Assembly: GCA_009692365.1 (NCBI GenBank)
Contig: SHZJ01000031.1
Location: 1 to 37,500 of the forward strand
Direction of reading: 5' to 3'
DNA: 37,500 nucleotides
Origin: Gammaproteobacteria bacterium
Lineage (GTDB): Bacteria; Pseudomonadota; Gammaproteobacteria; Ga0077536
Shown: in pieces, positions 19,679-29,984 of the stretch
Position numbering within the stretch: position 1 is the stretch's first letter
Layout of the letters: each line of letters starts with the position of its first letter
Made by a program: the position numbers and the translations under genes
The notes under the pieces: model-generated
Told to the model about the DNA's origin: nothing
The model's database searches: none
Seen by the model: the letters and a program-made list of their open reading frames with translations, nothing else

Positions 19679-21220
19679 ATGCAAATCAGCGCCACTGAAA
19701 TCAGCGAAATCATCAAGAAGAAGATTCAGGAGTTCGGCCTTGCGACGGAAGCGCGCACGGAAGGAACTGTTGTTAGCCTGAGTGATGGTATCGCCCGCCT
19801 CCACGGCCTGTCCGACGTCATGTCCGGCGAGATGATCGAGTTTCCCGGCAACACTTTTGGTCTGGCGCTCAACCTCGAGCAGGACTCGGTTGGCGCGGTG
19901 ATCATGGGCGAATACCAGCACATCCGCGAAGGCGACACGGTACGTTGCACGAAACGTATTCTCGAAGTGCCGGTGGGCGAAGCCCTCCTCGGCCGGGTCG
20001 TGAACGCGCTGGGCCACCCCATCGACGGTAAAGGTGCGCTGGATACCGAACTGACCTCGCCGATCGAAAAGATCGCGCCGGGCGTTATTTGGCGTAAATC
20101 GGTTTCCGAGCCGGTGCAAACCGGCCTGAAGTCCATCGACGCGATGGTGCCGGTGGGTCGCGGTCAACGCGAACTTATCATCGGTGACCGGCAGACCGGC
20201 AAGACCGCGGTGGCGATCGACACCATCATCAATCAGAAGTCCACCGGCGTTAAATGCATCTATGTGGCCATCGGCCAAAAGGCTTCATCGGTCAACACGG
20301 TGATTCGCAAGCTGGAAGAGCACGGCGCGATGGGCCACACCATTGTGGTGGCCGCGACGGCGTCTGAATCGGCGGCGATGCAGTACATCGCGCCCTACTC
20401 GGGCTGCGCGATGGGCGAGTATTTCCGCGACAACGGCATGGACGCACTCATTATTTATGACGATCTGACCAAGCAGGCTTGGGCTTACCGTCAGGTGTCG
20501 TTGCTGCTGCGCCGGCCGCCGGGCCGCGAAGCTTATCCGGGCGACGTTTTCTATCTGCATTCGCGTCTGCTCGAGCGCGCCGCGCGCGTCAACGAAGCCT
20601 ATGTGGAGCGCGAGACCAACGGCCGGGTCAAAGGTAAAACCGGTTCGCTAACCGCCTTGCCCATCATCGAGACTCAGGCGGGCGACGTTTCAGCCTTCGT
20701 GCCGACCAACGTGATTTCCATCACCGACGGCCAGATTTACCTCGAGACGAATCTGTTTAACTCGGGTTTCCGTCCCGCCATCAACGCTGGCCTGTCCGTG
20801 TCGCGGGTCGGCGGTGCGGCCCAAACCAAAATCATCAAGAAGCTGGGCGGAGGCGTCCGACTTGCCCTGGCCCAGTATCGCGAGCTCGCGGCGTTCTCGC
20901 AGTTCGCGTCTGACTTGGACGAAGCCACTCGCAAGCAGCTCGATCGCGGCCAGCGCGTGATGGAACTCATGAAGCAAAAGCAGTACTCGCCGCTGTCCGT
21001 CTCGGACATGGCGGTGTCGCTGTTTGCGGTCGACCGCGGCTATCTCGACGACGTCGACGTCAAGCAAGTGGGTGCCTTTGAAGGCGCGCTACACGGCTAC
21101 ATGAAGTCCAGCAAAGCAGATTTACTGAAGAACATCGATGAGACCGGCGACTTCAGTGACGCCATCGAGGCGGAACTTAAAGCGGCCATCACGCTGTTCA
21201 AGCAGACCCAGACCTGGTAG
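19679..21220 (+). CDS. atpA: F0F1 ATP synthase subunit alpha
   Basis: Alpha is the regulatory nucleotide-binding subunit of F1. Its 513 residues equal the E. coli length. The Walker A is GDRQTGKT (169-176), and the family signature [17 protein letters not shown] is present, including the arginine finger. The N-terminal beta-barrel domain and C-terminal helical domain are intact. There is nothing unusual. Confidence 0.99.
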   Translation: MQISATEISEIIKKKIQEFGLATEARTEGTVVSLSDGIARLHGLSDVMSGEMIEFPGNTFGLALNLEQDSVGAVIMGEYQHIREGDTVRCTKRILEVPVGEALLGRVVNALGHPIDGKGALDTELTSPIEKIAPGVIWRKSVSEPVQTGLKSIDAMVPVGRGQRELIIGDRQTGKTAVAIDTIINQKSTGVKCIYVAIGQKASSVNTVIRKLEEHGAMGHTIVVAATASESAAMQYIAPYSGCAMGEYFRDNGMDALIIYDDLTKQAWAYRQVSLLLRRPPGREAYPGDVFYLHSRLLERAARVNEAYVERETNGRVKGKTGSLTALPIIETQAGDVSAFVPTNVISITDGQIYLETNLFNSGFRPAINAGLSVSRVGGAAQTKIIKKLGGGVRLALAQYRELAAFSQFASDLDEATRKQLDRGQRVMELMKQKQYSPLSVSDMAVSLFAVDRGYLDDVDVKQVGAFEGALHGYMKSSKADLLKNIDETGDFSDAIEAELKAAITLFKQTQTW

Positions 21221-21239
21221 CGCGCAGGGAATATTAGCC

Positions 21240-23517
<2,278 letters not shown>

Positions 23518-23535
23518 GTAAGGCGCAACGTACCC

Positions 23536-23955
23536 ATGGCAACTATGCACGTCGAGATCGTCAGCGCCGAGCGCGCAATTTTTGCGGGCGAAGTGGAGAT
23601 GGTGATCGCCCCCGGCACCCTGGGCGAAGTGGGTATTTTGCCAGGGCACGCGGCGTTATTGACGCAGCTGCGGCCCGGCGAAGTGCGGGTGCAACTGGTG
23701 GGTGGCGAGCAGCAGGGTTTCTACGTCTCGGGCGGGATACTCGAAGTCCAACCTAAAATCGTCACCGTGCTATCGGATACCGTCATCAGGGCCCAGGACC
23801 TCGACGAGGCGGCGGTCGTCAAAGCTCGCCAAGATGCGGAAGAAGTGCTGGCGGGGCGCAGCGACAAACTAGACTTCGCCAAAGCGCAGGCCGAGTTCGC
23901 CGAACTCGCCGCGCAGCTGCAAACCATTCAGCGACTGCGGCGGCGCGGCAACTAG
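23536..23955 (+). CDS. atpC: F0F1 ATP synthase subunit epsilon
   Basis: Epsilon is the small rotor subunit that couples to the c-ring and can inhibit ATP hydrolysis. The 139-residue product has the N-terminal beta-sandwich (GEVEMVIAPGTLGEVGILPGHAALLTQL-type block near residues 16-43) and a C-terminal two-helix region rich in Ala and Glu. It is the last gene of the atp operon, 18 bases after atpD. Confidence 0.97.
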   Translation: MATMHVEIVSAERAIFAGEVEMVIAPGTLGEVGILPGHAALLTQLRPGEVRVQLVGGEQQGFYVSGGILEVQPKIVTVLSDTVIRAQDLDEAAVVKARQDAEEVLAGRSDKLDFAKAQAEFAELAAQLQTIQRLRRRGN

Positions 23956-23964
23956 GGTTGGCGC

Positions 23965-23984
23965 GGACGCCGCTGCGGGCGTCC
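23965..23984. repeat. Hairpin downstream of atpC (7-bp perfect stem)
   Basis: GGACGCC (23965-23971) and GGCGTCC (23978-23984) form a perfect GC-rich stem with a six-base loop ten bases after the atpC stop. It may terminate or protect the atp transcript, but no T-tract follows, so the call as a terminator is weak. Confidence 0.4.
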
Positions 23985-24023
23985 CACTCGCCCGGGGTCG
24001 CGCACTTCCAGGCGGTGCGCTCG

Positions 24024-24038
24024 GCCCTAGCTTAGGGC
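24024..24038. repeat. Short inverted repeat upstream of glmU
   Basis: GCCCTA (24024-24029) and TAGGGC (24033-24038) are perfect reverse complements with a three-base spacer, about 50 bases before the glmU ATG. A possible -10 (TAAAAT, 24052-24057) follows but lacks a recognisable -35, so the site could lie within a glmU promoter or simply be a second hairpin of the atp 3' region. Confidence 0.3.
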
Positions 24039-24089
24039 GACACCACCGGCCTAAAATCCCCCCAATAAACAGCTTCGAGTGACGTTCCG

Positions 24090-25460
24090 ATGGGCGCAGC
24101 AATTTGTATTCTGGCGGCCGGCAAGGGACAGCGCATGCGCTCTGACCTGCCTAAAGTGCTGCATCAAATCGGTGGCCGCGCGTTGGTGGCCCACGTTTTA
24201 GCTACCGCCGCACGCGTGAGCGATAGCCGCCCGGTGGTCGTTTTTGGCCACGGCGGTGCGCTGTTGCACGCCGCCCTCGCGGCCCATGACATCGCCTGGG
24301 TTGAACAGCGCGAGCAACTCGGCACGGGCCACGCCGTGGCGCAAGCCCTGCCGCTGCTGCCCCCCGACCAAACCGTCCTGATACTGTATGGCGATGTTCC
24401 TTTGCTCAGCGCGCAGACGCTCGAGCGCATGCTGCGTGCGGCGGGCGAAAGCGGCTTTGCGCTGCTCACCGCAACGCTGGCAGACGCCAGCGGCTACGGA
24501 CGCATCGTGCGCGACGCGGCGGGCGAGATTATGCGTATCGTTGAGCAGAAGGACGCAACGCCCGACGAACTCGCGTTGGGTGAATTCAACACCGGGGTGA
24601 TGGCGGTTAGCGGGGCGTATTTGCACCGTTGGTTACCGACCCTGGCCCGTAACAATTCGCAAGGCGAGTATTACCTAACCGATTGTGTGGCCCGTGCGGT
24701 AGCGGAGGGCATTCGCGTGGTCGGGGTTAGCGCCCCGGATGTCCTCGAGGTGACCGGCGTCAACGACCGCCGCCAGCTCGCCACCCTGGAGCGTGCTTTT
24801 CAGCGCGCTGCGGCGCACGCGCTGATGGCGGCTGGTGTGACCCTGCGCGACCCGGCACGCATCGATATTCGGGGCAGTTTGGTCAGCGGGCCCGACACCA
24901 TCATTGATGTGAACGCCATTTTTGAAGGCACGGTCACGCTGGGCGCGCAGGTGCGCATTGGCCCCAACTGTCTTATCGTGGACTCCACGTTGGGGGATGG
25001 CGTGGAGGTGCTGGCGAATTCGGTGATTGAAGGGGCGCGCATCGGCGCGCGCGCGCGCATTGGTCCGTTTGCGAGGATCCGGCCAGAGACCGACTTGGCC
25101 GCCGAGGTCCATATTGGTAACTTCGTCGAGGTAAAAAAATCCTCATTGGGCGAGCACTCGAAGGCCAACCACTTGGCCTATATCGGCGACAGCGAAATAG
25201 GTCGCAACGTCAACGTAGGTGCGGGCACCATCACCTGCAACTATGATGGCGCCTTCAAGCATAAAACCATCATTGAGGATGATGTTTTTATTGGCTCGGA
25301 CACGCAGCTCGTCGCCCCGGTGAGGATCGGTCAAGGGGCGACCATCGGGGCCGGCACCACCGTGACGGAAGACGTCGCCGCCGAACGACTGGTCATTAGC
25401 CGGGTGCGGCAAAAATCGATCGCCGGCTGGCAACGTCCACGCAAGCCCAAACCCGCCTGA
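24090..25460 (+). CDS. glmU: Bifunctional UDP-N-acetylglucosamine pyrophosphorylase / glucosamine-1-phosphate N-acetyltransferase
   Basis: GlmU makes UDP-GlcNAc, the precursor of peptidoglycan and LPS, in two steps. The 456-residue protein has the N-terminal uridyltransferase fold with LAAGKGQRMRSDLPKVLHQ (from residue 8) and YGDVPLL. A C-terminal left-handed beta-helix built of hexapeptide repeats starts near residue 250 and contains NFVEVKKS, KANHLAYIGDSEIG and NYDGAFKHKT, which form the acetyltransferase site. glmU after atpC is common in gammaproteobacteria, but the usual downstream glmS is absent; rraA follows after 108 bases. Confidence 0.98.
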   Translation: MGAAICILAAGKGQRMRSDLPKVLHQIGGRALVAHVLATAARVSDSRPVVVFGHGGALLHAALAAHDIAWVEQREQLGTGHAVAQALPLLPPDQTVLILYGDVPLLSAQTLERMLRAAGESGFALLTATLADASGYGRIVRDAAGEIMRIVEQKDATPDELALGEFNTGVMAVSGAYLHRWLPTLARNNSQGEYYLTDCVARAVAEGIRVVGVSAPDVLEVTGVNDRRQLATLERAFQRAAAHALMAAGVTLRDPARIDIRGSLVSGPDTIIDVNAIFEGTVTLGAQVRIGPNCLIVDSTLGDGVEVLANSVIEGARIGARARIGPFARIRPETDLAAEVHIGNFVEVKKSSLGEHSKANHLAYIGDSEIGRNVNVGAGTITCNYDGAFKHKTIIEDDVFIGSDTQLVAPVRIGQGATIGAGTTVTEDVAAERLVISRVRQKSIAGWQRPRKPKPA

Positions 25461-25568
25461 CACCGGCCCGGGCGTGGCGTCCGGACTGGCTCGCAGTGCA
25501 GTGGCGGTGGTAGACGCCCCGCCCTTGATTGCTGCCCCTTTTTCATTGTTAACTCCGGAGAGCCCGTC

Positions 25569-26048
25569 ATGGCCGCAGCGACCGCCGATCTCTACGACGC
25601 CCACGGCGAAAACCTCCGGGTGATGGCGCCGCTTTTCCGGGATTACGGCGGCCACGCAAGTTTTGAGGGCACGGTCGTGACGCTCAAGGTTTTCGAAGAT
25701 AACAGCTTGGTGCGCACCGCGTTGGAAGAGCCCGGCTGCGGGCGAGTGTTGGTGGTGGACGGTGGCGGCTCGCTGCGGTGCGCGTTGGTGGGTGACTTGC
25801 TGGCGGCACTGGGGGTGCAAAATGGCTGGGCTGGCATTCTTGTCTATGGCTGTATTCGGGACGGCGTGCCGCTCAGCCGACTCGCTATCGGAGTAAAAGC
25901 CTTGGCCAGTAACCCACGTAAAAGCGTGAAAAAAGGCCTCGGCGCCCGCGATGTGCTGCTCCGCTTCGCGGACGTGAGGGTGAACCCCGGCGATTACCTC
26001 TACGCCGACGCAGACGGGGTGGTGATCGCGGCCGGCAAGCTGGATTAA
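25569..26048 (+). CDS. rraA: RraA-family protein (RNase E activity regulator / 4-hydroxy-4-methyl-2-oxoglutarate aldolase-like)
   Basis: The 159-residue product matches the RraA fold and length. ALVGDLLAALG followed some 20 residues later by YGCIRDG gives the GDxx...RD arrangement of the class II HMG/CHA aldolases; it is also present in several RraA proteins. E. coli RraA binds and inhibits RNase E, while related proteins are aldolases, so sequence alone does not settle which role applies. CTCCGGAGAG lies upstream of the ATG. The nitrilase gene follows after seven bases, indicating co-transcription. Confidence 0.9.
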   Translation: MAAATADLYDAHGENLRVMAPLFRDYGGHASFEGTVVTLKVFEDNSLVRTALEEPGCGRVLVVDGGGSLRCALVGDLLAALGVQNGWAGILVYGCIRDGVPLSRLAIGVKALASNPRKSVKKGLGARDVLLRFADVRVNPGDYLYADADGVVIAAGKLD

Positions 26049-26055
26049 GCCAACG

Positions 26056-26874
26056 ATGAACCAGCCATTTCGCGTCGCCTGTATCCAAAACTGCGCAGAG
26101 GATGATGTTGCGGCTAATCTCGCCGAGGCCGCGCAACTCGTGCGAGCGGCGGCCGGCGCGGGCGCGGTGCTGATCTGCCTGCCGGAGAATTTCAGCTGCC
26201 TCGAGCCGGTTGACACCAACTATTTAGAGCGGGGCTACACCGAGGACACCCACCCGGCGTTGAGCGTCCTTCCCGCGCTGGCCAAGGAACTGGGCGTGGT
26301 CCTGGCGTTGGGCTCACTCACCATCAAACGCGAGGATGGGCTGGTCAGCAACCGCAGCTACGTGTTTGATGCTAACGGCACGCGGCTGGCAACCTACAAC
26401 AAAATTCACCTGTTCGATGTGAACCTGCGGCAGGGCGAGACTTATCGCGAGTCTGCCACAGTGGCGGCGGGCGACAGCCTTAGCGTCGTTGAGCTCCCGT
26501 GGGGCCGACTGGGTCTGAGCATCTGCTACGACGTGCGTTTTCCCCACCTTTATCGTGAACTCGCCCAGCGTGGGGCAGATTTTCTCGCGATCCCCGCCGC
26601 GTTCACCGCCACTACCGGCGAGGCGCATTGGGAAGTTTTGGTGCGTGCCCGCGCCATCGAGACCGGCTGCTTTGTCTTCGCCGCAGCCCAGTGTGGGCGT
26701 CGCCGCTGGGGTCGCCGCACGTTTGGGCATTCCCTCATCGTGGATCCGTGGGGCGCGGTGCTGGCCGACGCCGGTGAAGCGAGTGGCTATGTGCTGGCCG
26801 ATATCGACGTCGAGCGGGTGGCGCAAGCCCGTGCGATGGTGCCCTCCCTGCAGCATGACCGCCCGCTGCGCTGA
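26056..26874 (+). CDS. Carbon-nitrogen hydrolase, Nit1/deaminated-glutathione-amidase-like
   Basis: The 272-residue cytoplasmic enzyme belongs to the nitrilase superfamily. The catalytic triad is visible as CLPENFS (Glu44), YNKIHLFD (Lys116) and SICYDVRFP (Cys157). The CYDVRFPHLYRELAQRGAD run and the RARAIETGCFVFAAAQ block point to the Nit1/YbeM group, which hydrolyses deaminated glutathione as metabolite repair. Assignment to that exact substrate is inference from motif pattern. It is tightly linked to rraA, and no glutathione gene is adjacent. Confidence 0.9.
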   Translation: MNQPFRVACIQNCAEDDVAANLAEAAQLVRAAAGAGAVLICLPENFSCLEPVDTNYLERGYTEDTHPALSVLPALAKELGVVLALGSLTIKREDGLVSNRSYVFDANGTRLATYNKIHLFDVNLRQGETYRESATVAAGDSLSVVELPWGRLGLSICYDVRFPHLYRELAQRGADFLAIPAAFTATTGEAHWEVLVRARAIETGCFVFAAAQCGRRRWGRRTFGHSLIVDPWGAVLADAGEASGYVLADIDVERVAQARAMVPSLQHDRPLR

Positions 26875-26945
26875 CTAATTCAGTGCCGGTTAAGCACCCG
26901 CGGTCCAGCATAGGGCTCGATAAATTACCCGACGAGACCGCAACG

Positions 26946-27236
26946 ATGAACCGAGATCTCAGCAGCAAGTGCCGCTTAGTCAGCTTTTTGAGCTTGGTCT
27001 GGGTGACGGGTAATGTGGCCGCCGATGCACTGGCGTCGCCCCCCCCGCGCGGCGCAACGCTAGGCTTGAGTGCCGCGCAGGCGGCGGAAATTGCGCGCGA
27101 AACGACCGGTGGACAAGTCCTCGCGGTGCGCACCTTGGTCGTCGAGGAACCTCGCACCTATGCCGTGCGCTTGCTGGTTAATCCGGGACATGTGCGCACG
27201 GTGGTGGTGGACAGCGATTCTGGAACTCTGCGGTAG
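26946..27236 (+). CDS. Small PepSY-like secreted protein preceding a two-component system
   Basis: The 96-residue product has a Sec-type signal (MNRDLSSK, then the hydrophobic VSFLSLVWVTGNVAADALA, cleavage probably near residues 26-30). The mature part resembles a single PepSY-type domain: LSAAQAAEIARETTGGQVLAV, then a strand with YAVRLLVNPGHVRTVVVDSDSG. Such proteins are often encoded beside sensor kinases and may modulate sensing in the periplasm. The response regulator follows after 12 bases. ATG 26946 is preferred to an upstream GTG because the signal peptide starts there. Confidence 0.75.
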   Translation: MNRDLSSKCRLVSFLSLVWVTGNVAADALASPPPRGATLGLSAAQAAEIARETTGGQVLAVRTLVVEEPRTYAVRLLVNPGHVRTVVVDSDSGTLR

Positions 27237-27248
27237 GGCAACCAAGCG

Positions 27249-27944
27249 ATGCGTGTATTACTCGTTGAAGATGAGCCTAATTTACTGGCTACTCTGGGGG
27301 CCCGCCTACGCGCGGAAGGTTATGCCCTAGACCTGGCGGGGAATGGCCGCGATGGCCTCCATGTGGGCATTGAATACCCCATCGATCTGGCCATCGTCGA
27401 CTTGGGTCTGCCCGACATTCCCGGCACCGAGCTAATCAAGCGCTGGCGCGCGGCCGAGCGCCGCTTCCCGATCCTGATTTTGACGGCCCGCGGCAGTTGG
27501 GAAGACAAAGTGGCGGGACTCGAGCTGGGTGCGGACGATTACTTGGTGAAACCGTTCCATGCCGAGGAACTGCTGGCGCGCGTTCGGGCGCTGCTGCGGC
27601 GAGCCGCAGGATGGTCTGATCCGCGTCTACGTTGCGGCCCGTTTACGCTGGATACTTCCGGCAAAACCTTGCACGCGGGTGAGGTCGAGATCGAGATTAC
27701 CGCCTTCGAGTACAAAGTTTTGGAGTACCTCATGCTGCATGCGGGCCGAGTGGTTTCCAAGAGTGAACTGAGCGAACACCTGTATGAAGAAGACGCCGAC
27801 CGCGACAGCAATGTTCTGGAAGTCATCATTGGCCGTTTACGTCGCAAGCTCGATCCAGACCGAACCCTGAATCCGGTGGAGACAGCGCGCGGTCAAGGCT
27901 ACCGATTTCGCTACGCGCCGGCGCCCACGCGCACCGAAGCGTAA
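27249..27944 (+). CDS. OmpR/PhoP-family response regulator
   Basis: The 231-residue regulator has a receiver domain with the acidic pocket VEDE (residues 6-9), phosphoacceptor Asp51 in IVDLGLPD, Thr79 and Lys101 in LVKPF, followed by a winged-helix DNA-binding domain (about 127-225) ending in GRLRRKLDPD...VRGQGYRF-like sequence (here ARGQGYRFRYA). It resembles PhoP-type regulators of Pseudomonas and Xanthomonas. The kinase gene follows after 27 bases. No direct-repeat PhoP box could be recognised in front of the operon. Confidence 0.93.
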   Translation: MRVLLVEDEPNLLATLGARLRAEGYALDLAGNGRDGLHVGIEYPIDLAIVDLGLPDIPGTELIKRWRAAERRFPILILTARGSWEDKVAGLELGADDYLVKPFHAEELLARVRALLRRAAGWSDPRLRCGPFTLDTSGKTLHAGEVEIEITAFEYKVLEYLMLHAGRVVSKSELSEHLYEEDADRDSNVLEVIIGRLRRKLDPDRTLNPVETARGQGYRFRYAPAPTRTEA

Positions 27945-27971
27945 GCCCCGCATTTGCCCGGCGGGCTGCCA

Positions 27972-29342
27972 ATGCCACGCTCGCTCAATGCCAGAATTCT
28001 GGTTGCCGCCGGTGCCGTGCTGATTATTTTTTTGGGGGTCGCCGGCCTCGCCATCAACCACGCCTTTCGCGATAACGCGCTCGCCTCGGTTCAAGAGCGA
28101 CTCAAAGCGCAAATTTTCATGCTGCTCAGCCTCGCTAATCTGGATCCCCCGGCCACCGAGCCTATGCCGGAGACCCTGCCGGACCTCGCTCTTTCGGTGC
28201 CGGATTCTGGCCATTACGCGCAAATTTTTGCCGGCGCCGGTCAACCGCTGTGGCGCTCGCGCTCGATGTTGGGCCTAGGCGTGCAACCGCCGCCGGAGCC
28301 GCCGGTGGGAGAGTTTGTGTTTCAGCAACTGGTCAGCTCCGCGGAAGAACCGTTGTTTTGCCTGAGTTACTCGGTTTTGTGGGAGGCTGGGAGCCGGGCG
28401 CGGCCCGCGTCTTTCGTTTTGCAGGTGTGCGAGGCGCGCCGTGCTTACGCGCTGCAGGTCGCCGGCTTTCAGCGCAGCGTGTCGCTGTGGTTTGGGTTTC
28501 TCGCGGGATTTTTATTGTTGGTGCAGACGCTCATTTTGCGTTGGGGTTTGCGGCCCTTGCGGGCGGTTGCCATTGAGGTGCGGGCCATTGAAGCGGGTCG
28601 ACAAACGGCCATCAGCGGACAGTATCCGCGCGAGCTGCGTGCGTTGACCCGCAATTTAAACGCCCTCATTGCCGCGCGTGATTCCCACCTCCAACGTTAT
28701 CGTCATGCGCTGGGCGACCTCGCCCACAGCCTTAAAACACCACTGGCCGTTATTCGCTCGACGCTGGATGCGGGCCCGCTCGAAGACGCTGCGCGGCACA
28801 CTTTGCAAGACCAAGTAGCCCAGCTCAACGATACGGTTCGCTACCAACTGCAGCGGGCCGCGACCGTCGGACGGCATGCTTTCGCGCCGCCCATCGAGGT
28901 TAGTCCGGTGTTGGAACGCATTGCTGATTCCCTGCGCAAGGTCTACCACGCCCGCAATCTCGAGATCGTGGTTAAGGCGGCGCCAGAATCGCTATTTTAT
29001 GGTGACCAGGGCGACTTGATGGAAGTCGTGGGTAACTTGGCGGATAACGCCTGCAAATGGGCTCGCAGCAAAGTCCAAATCCAGGCGGCGCCAGCACCAG
29101 AAAAGCCCGGCCAACGCCGCAGGTCGCTAGAAATTCTAGTGCAGGACAACGGCCCGGGTCTGCCCGGACCGATGTTGCAGGAAGTCCTGAGGCGGGGCCT
29201 GCGGATGGATGAATCTACCGAAGGGCAGGGCATTGGGCTGTCCGTGGTGCGCGATATCGTGGAGGAAGGTTACGGCGGGCGGCTGCACCTACATTCCACG
29301 CCCGGTGAGACCTGCGTGAGGGCCGAATTCGATTTTGATTGA
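27972..29342 (+). CDS. Sensor histidine kinase, PhoQ-like
   Basis: This 456-residue inner-membrane kinase has two membrane helices (about residues 7-28 and 168-190) around a periplasmic sensor domain of about 140 residues. A HAMP-like linker follows (GLRPLRAVAIEVRAIEAG), then the phosphoacceptor in DLAHSLKTPLAVI (His252). The ATPase domain has an N box VGNLADNACKWA, a G1 box DNGPGLP and a G2 box GQGIGLSVV. LAHSLKTPLAV is typical of PhoQ relatives. The signal is unknown; PhoQ senses divalent cations and peptides. A TTG six codons upstream is an alternative start, but ATG 27972 is more likely. Confidence 0.92.
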   Translation: MPRSLNARILVAAGAVLIIFLGVAGLAINHAFRDNALASVQERLKAQIFMLLSLANLDPPATEPMPETLPDLALSVPDSGHYAQIFAGAGQPLWRSRSMLGLGVQPPPEPPVGEFVFQQLVSSAEEPLFCLSYSVLWEAGSRARPASFVLQVCEARRAYALQVAGFQRSVSLWFGFLAGFLLLVQTLILRWGLRPLRAVAIEVRAIEAGRQTAISGQYPRELRALTRNLNALIAARDSHLQRYRHALGDLAHSLKTPLAVIRSTLDAGPLEDAARHTLQDQVAQLNDTVRYQLQRAATVGRHAFAPPIEVSPVLERIADSLRKVYHARNLEIVVKAAPESLFYGDQGDLMEVVGNLADNACKWARSKVQIQAAPAPEKPGQRRRSLEILVQDNGPGLPGPMLQEVLRRGLRMDESTEGQGIGLSVVRDIVEEGYGGRLHLHSTPGETCVRAEFDFD

Positions 29343-29363
29343 GCAAGCGATGCTGCGGTGAAC

Positions 29364-29372
29364 TGCTATACT
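29364..29372 (+). promoter_or_regulatory. Extended -10 promoter candidate for fabA
   Basis: TGCTATACT has the extended -10 TGn followed by TATACT (5/6 to consensus). No convincing -35 lies 16-18 bases upstream, which an extended -10 can tolerate. It sits at the end of the kinase gene and predicts a start near 29379, about 25 bases before the fabA start. Confidence 0.45.
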
Positions 29373-29403
29373 CGCGTCCCATTCTGGACGGAACTTCATA
29401 GCA

Positions 29404-29952
29404 GTGTCTGCGCCCACCCATCCCACTGCGCCCATCATGCTGAATGGGCTGCGCAAAAATTTTTACACCAACGAAGAATTGCTCTCCTGCGGCCGCGGAG
29501 AACTGTTCGGGCCGGGTAACGCCCAATTGCCGCTGCCGCCCATGCTGATGTTCGACCGCATCGTGCACATCGACGATAAGGGCGGGCATTACGGCAAGGG
29601 TGAAATCGTTGCGGAGCTCGATATCGACCCCTCGCTGTGGTTTTTCCACTGCCACTTTCAAGGTGACCCGGTGATGCCCGGTTGTTTGGGGCTGGACGCC
29701 ATGTGGCAGCTCATCGGCTTTTTCTTGGCTTGGAATGGCGGCATAGGGCGCGGACGCGCGCTCGGCGGCAGCGAAATCCAGTTCTCTGGACAGGTTCCGC
29801 CGGACAAAAAACTCGTGACCTACCGCATTGATATCCGTCGCATGGTCCAGCGTGGGCTCACGATGGGTATTGGCAATGGCACCATGCTGGTAGACGGTCA
29901 GGAGATTTATTCCGGTGCTGGCCTGCGGGTCGGTTTGTTTACCGAGATTTAA
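29404..29952 (+). CDS. fabA: 3-hydroxydecanoyl-ACP dehydratase / isomerase FabA
   Basis: FabA dehydrates 3-hydroxyacyl-ACP and isomerises trans-2- to cis-3-decenoyl-ACP, the branch point to unsaturated fatty acids. The signature [22 protein letters not shown] carries catalytic His84 and Asp98 (numbered from the GTG), with RGELFG and SGQVPP also typical. From GTG 29404 the product is 182 residues; an ATG at 29437 would give 171, matching E. coli better, but GTG has GGAA upstream whereas the ATG has no clear ribosome-binding site. The partner fabB is not in the window, which is unusual because fabA and fabB are often adjacent. Confidence 0.97.
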   Translation: MSAPTHPTAPIMLNGLRKNFYTNEELLSCGRGELFGPGNAQLPLPPMLMFDRIVHIDDKGGHYGKGEIVAELDIDPSLWFFHCHFQGDPVMPGCLGLDAMWQLIGFFLAWNGGIGRGRALGGSEIQFSGQVPPDKKLVTYRIDIRRMVQRGLTMGIGNGTMLVDGQEIYSGAGLRVGLFTEI

Positions 29953-29980
29953 AGCCACCCGCAGCGTGCTGCCCGGTGGC
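29948..29980 (-). terminator. Intrinsic terminator after hemL
   Basis: On the minus strand, GCCACC pairs with GGTGGC (29975-29980 with 29954-29959), and an inner GCAGC/GCTGC continues the stem; TTTAAAT follows immediately. This strong hairpin with a T-rich tail lies five bases after the hemL stop. Because fabA ends in the same place on the other strand, it may act in both directions. Confidence 0.75.
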
Positions 29981-29984
29981 GACT

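Noticed and set aside
19262-20278. A 338-codon minus-strand open frame opposite atpH and atpA
   Set aside because: It is antisense to conserved ATP synthase genes and has no recognisable motif.
25046-25063. Alternating GC tract (Z-DNA-like) in glmU
   Set aside because: It lies in codons for a conserved Ile-Gly-Ala-Arg-Ala-Arg-Ile segment and reflects codon use in GC-rich DNA.
25143-26219. A 358-codon minus-strand open frame spanning glmU and rraA
   Set aside because: It overlaps two conserved genes on the other strand and lacks a promoter, ribosome-binding site or domain.
26875-26945. A PhoP-box-like GGTTAA...GGTCCA upstream of the PepSY/two-component operon
   Set aside because: The half-sites are poor matches and their spacing is 14 rather than 11 bases.
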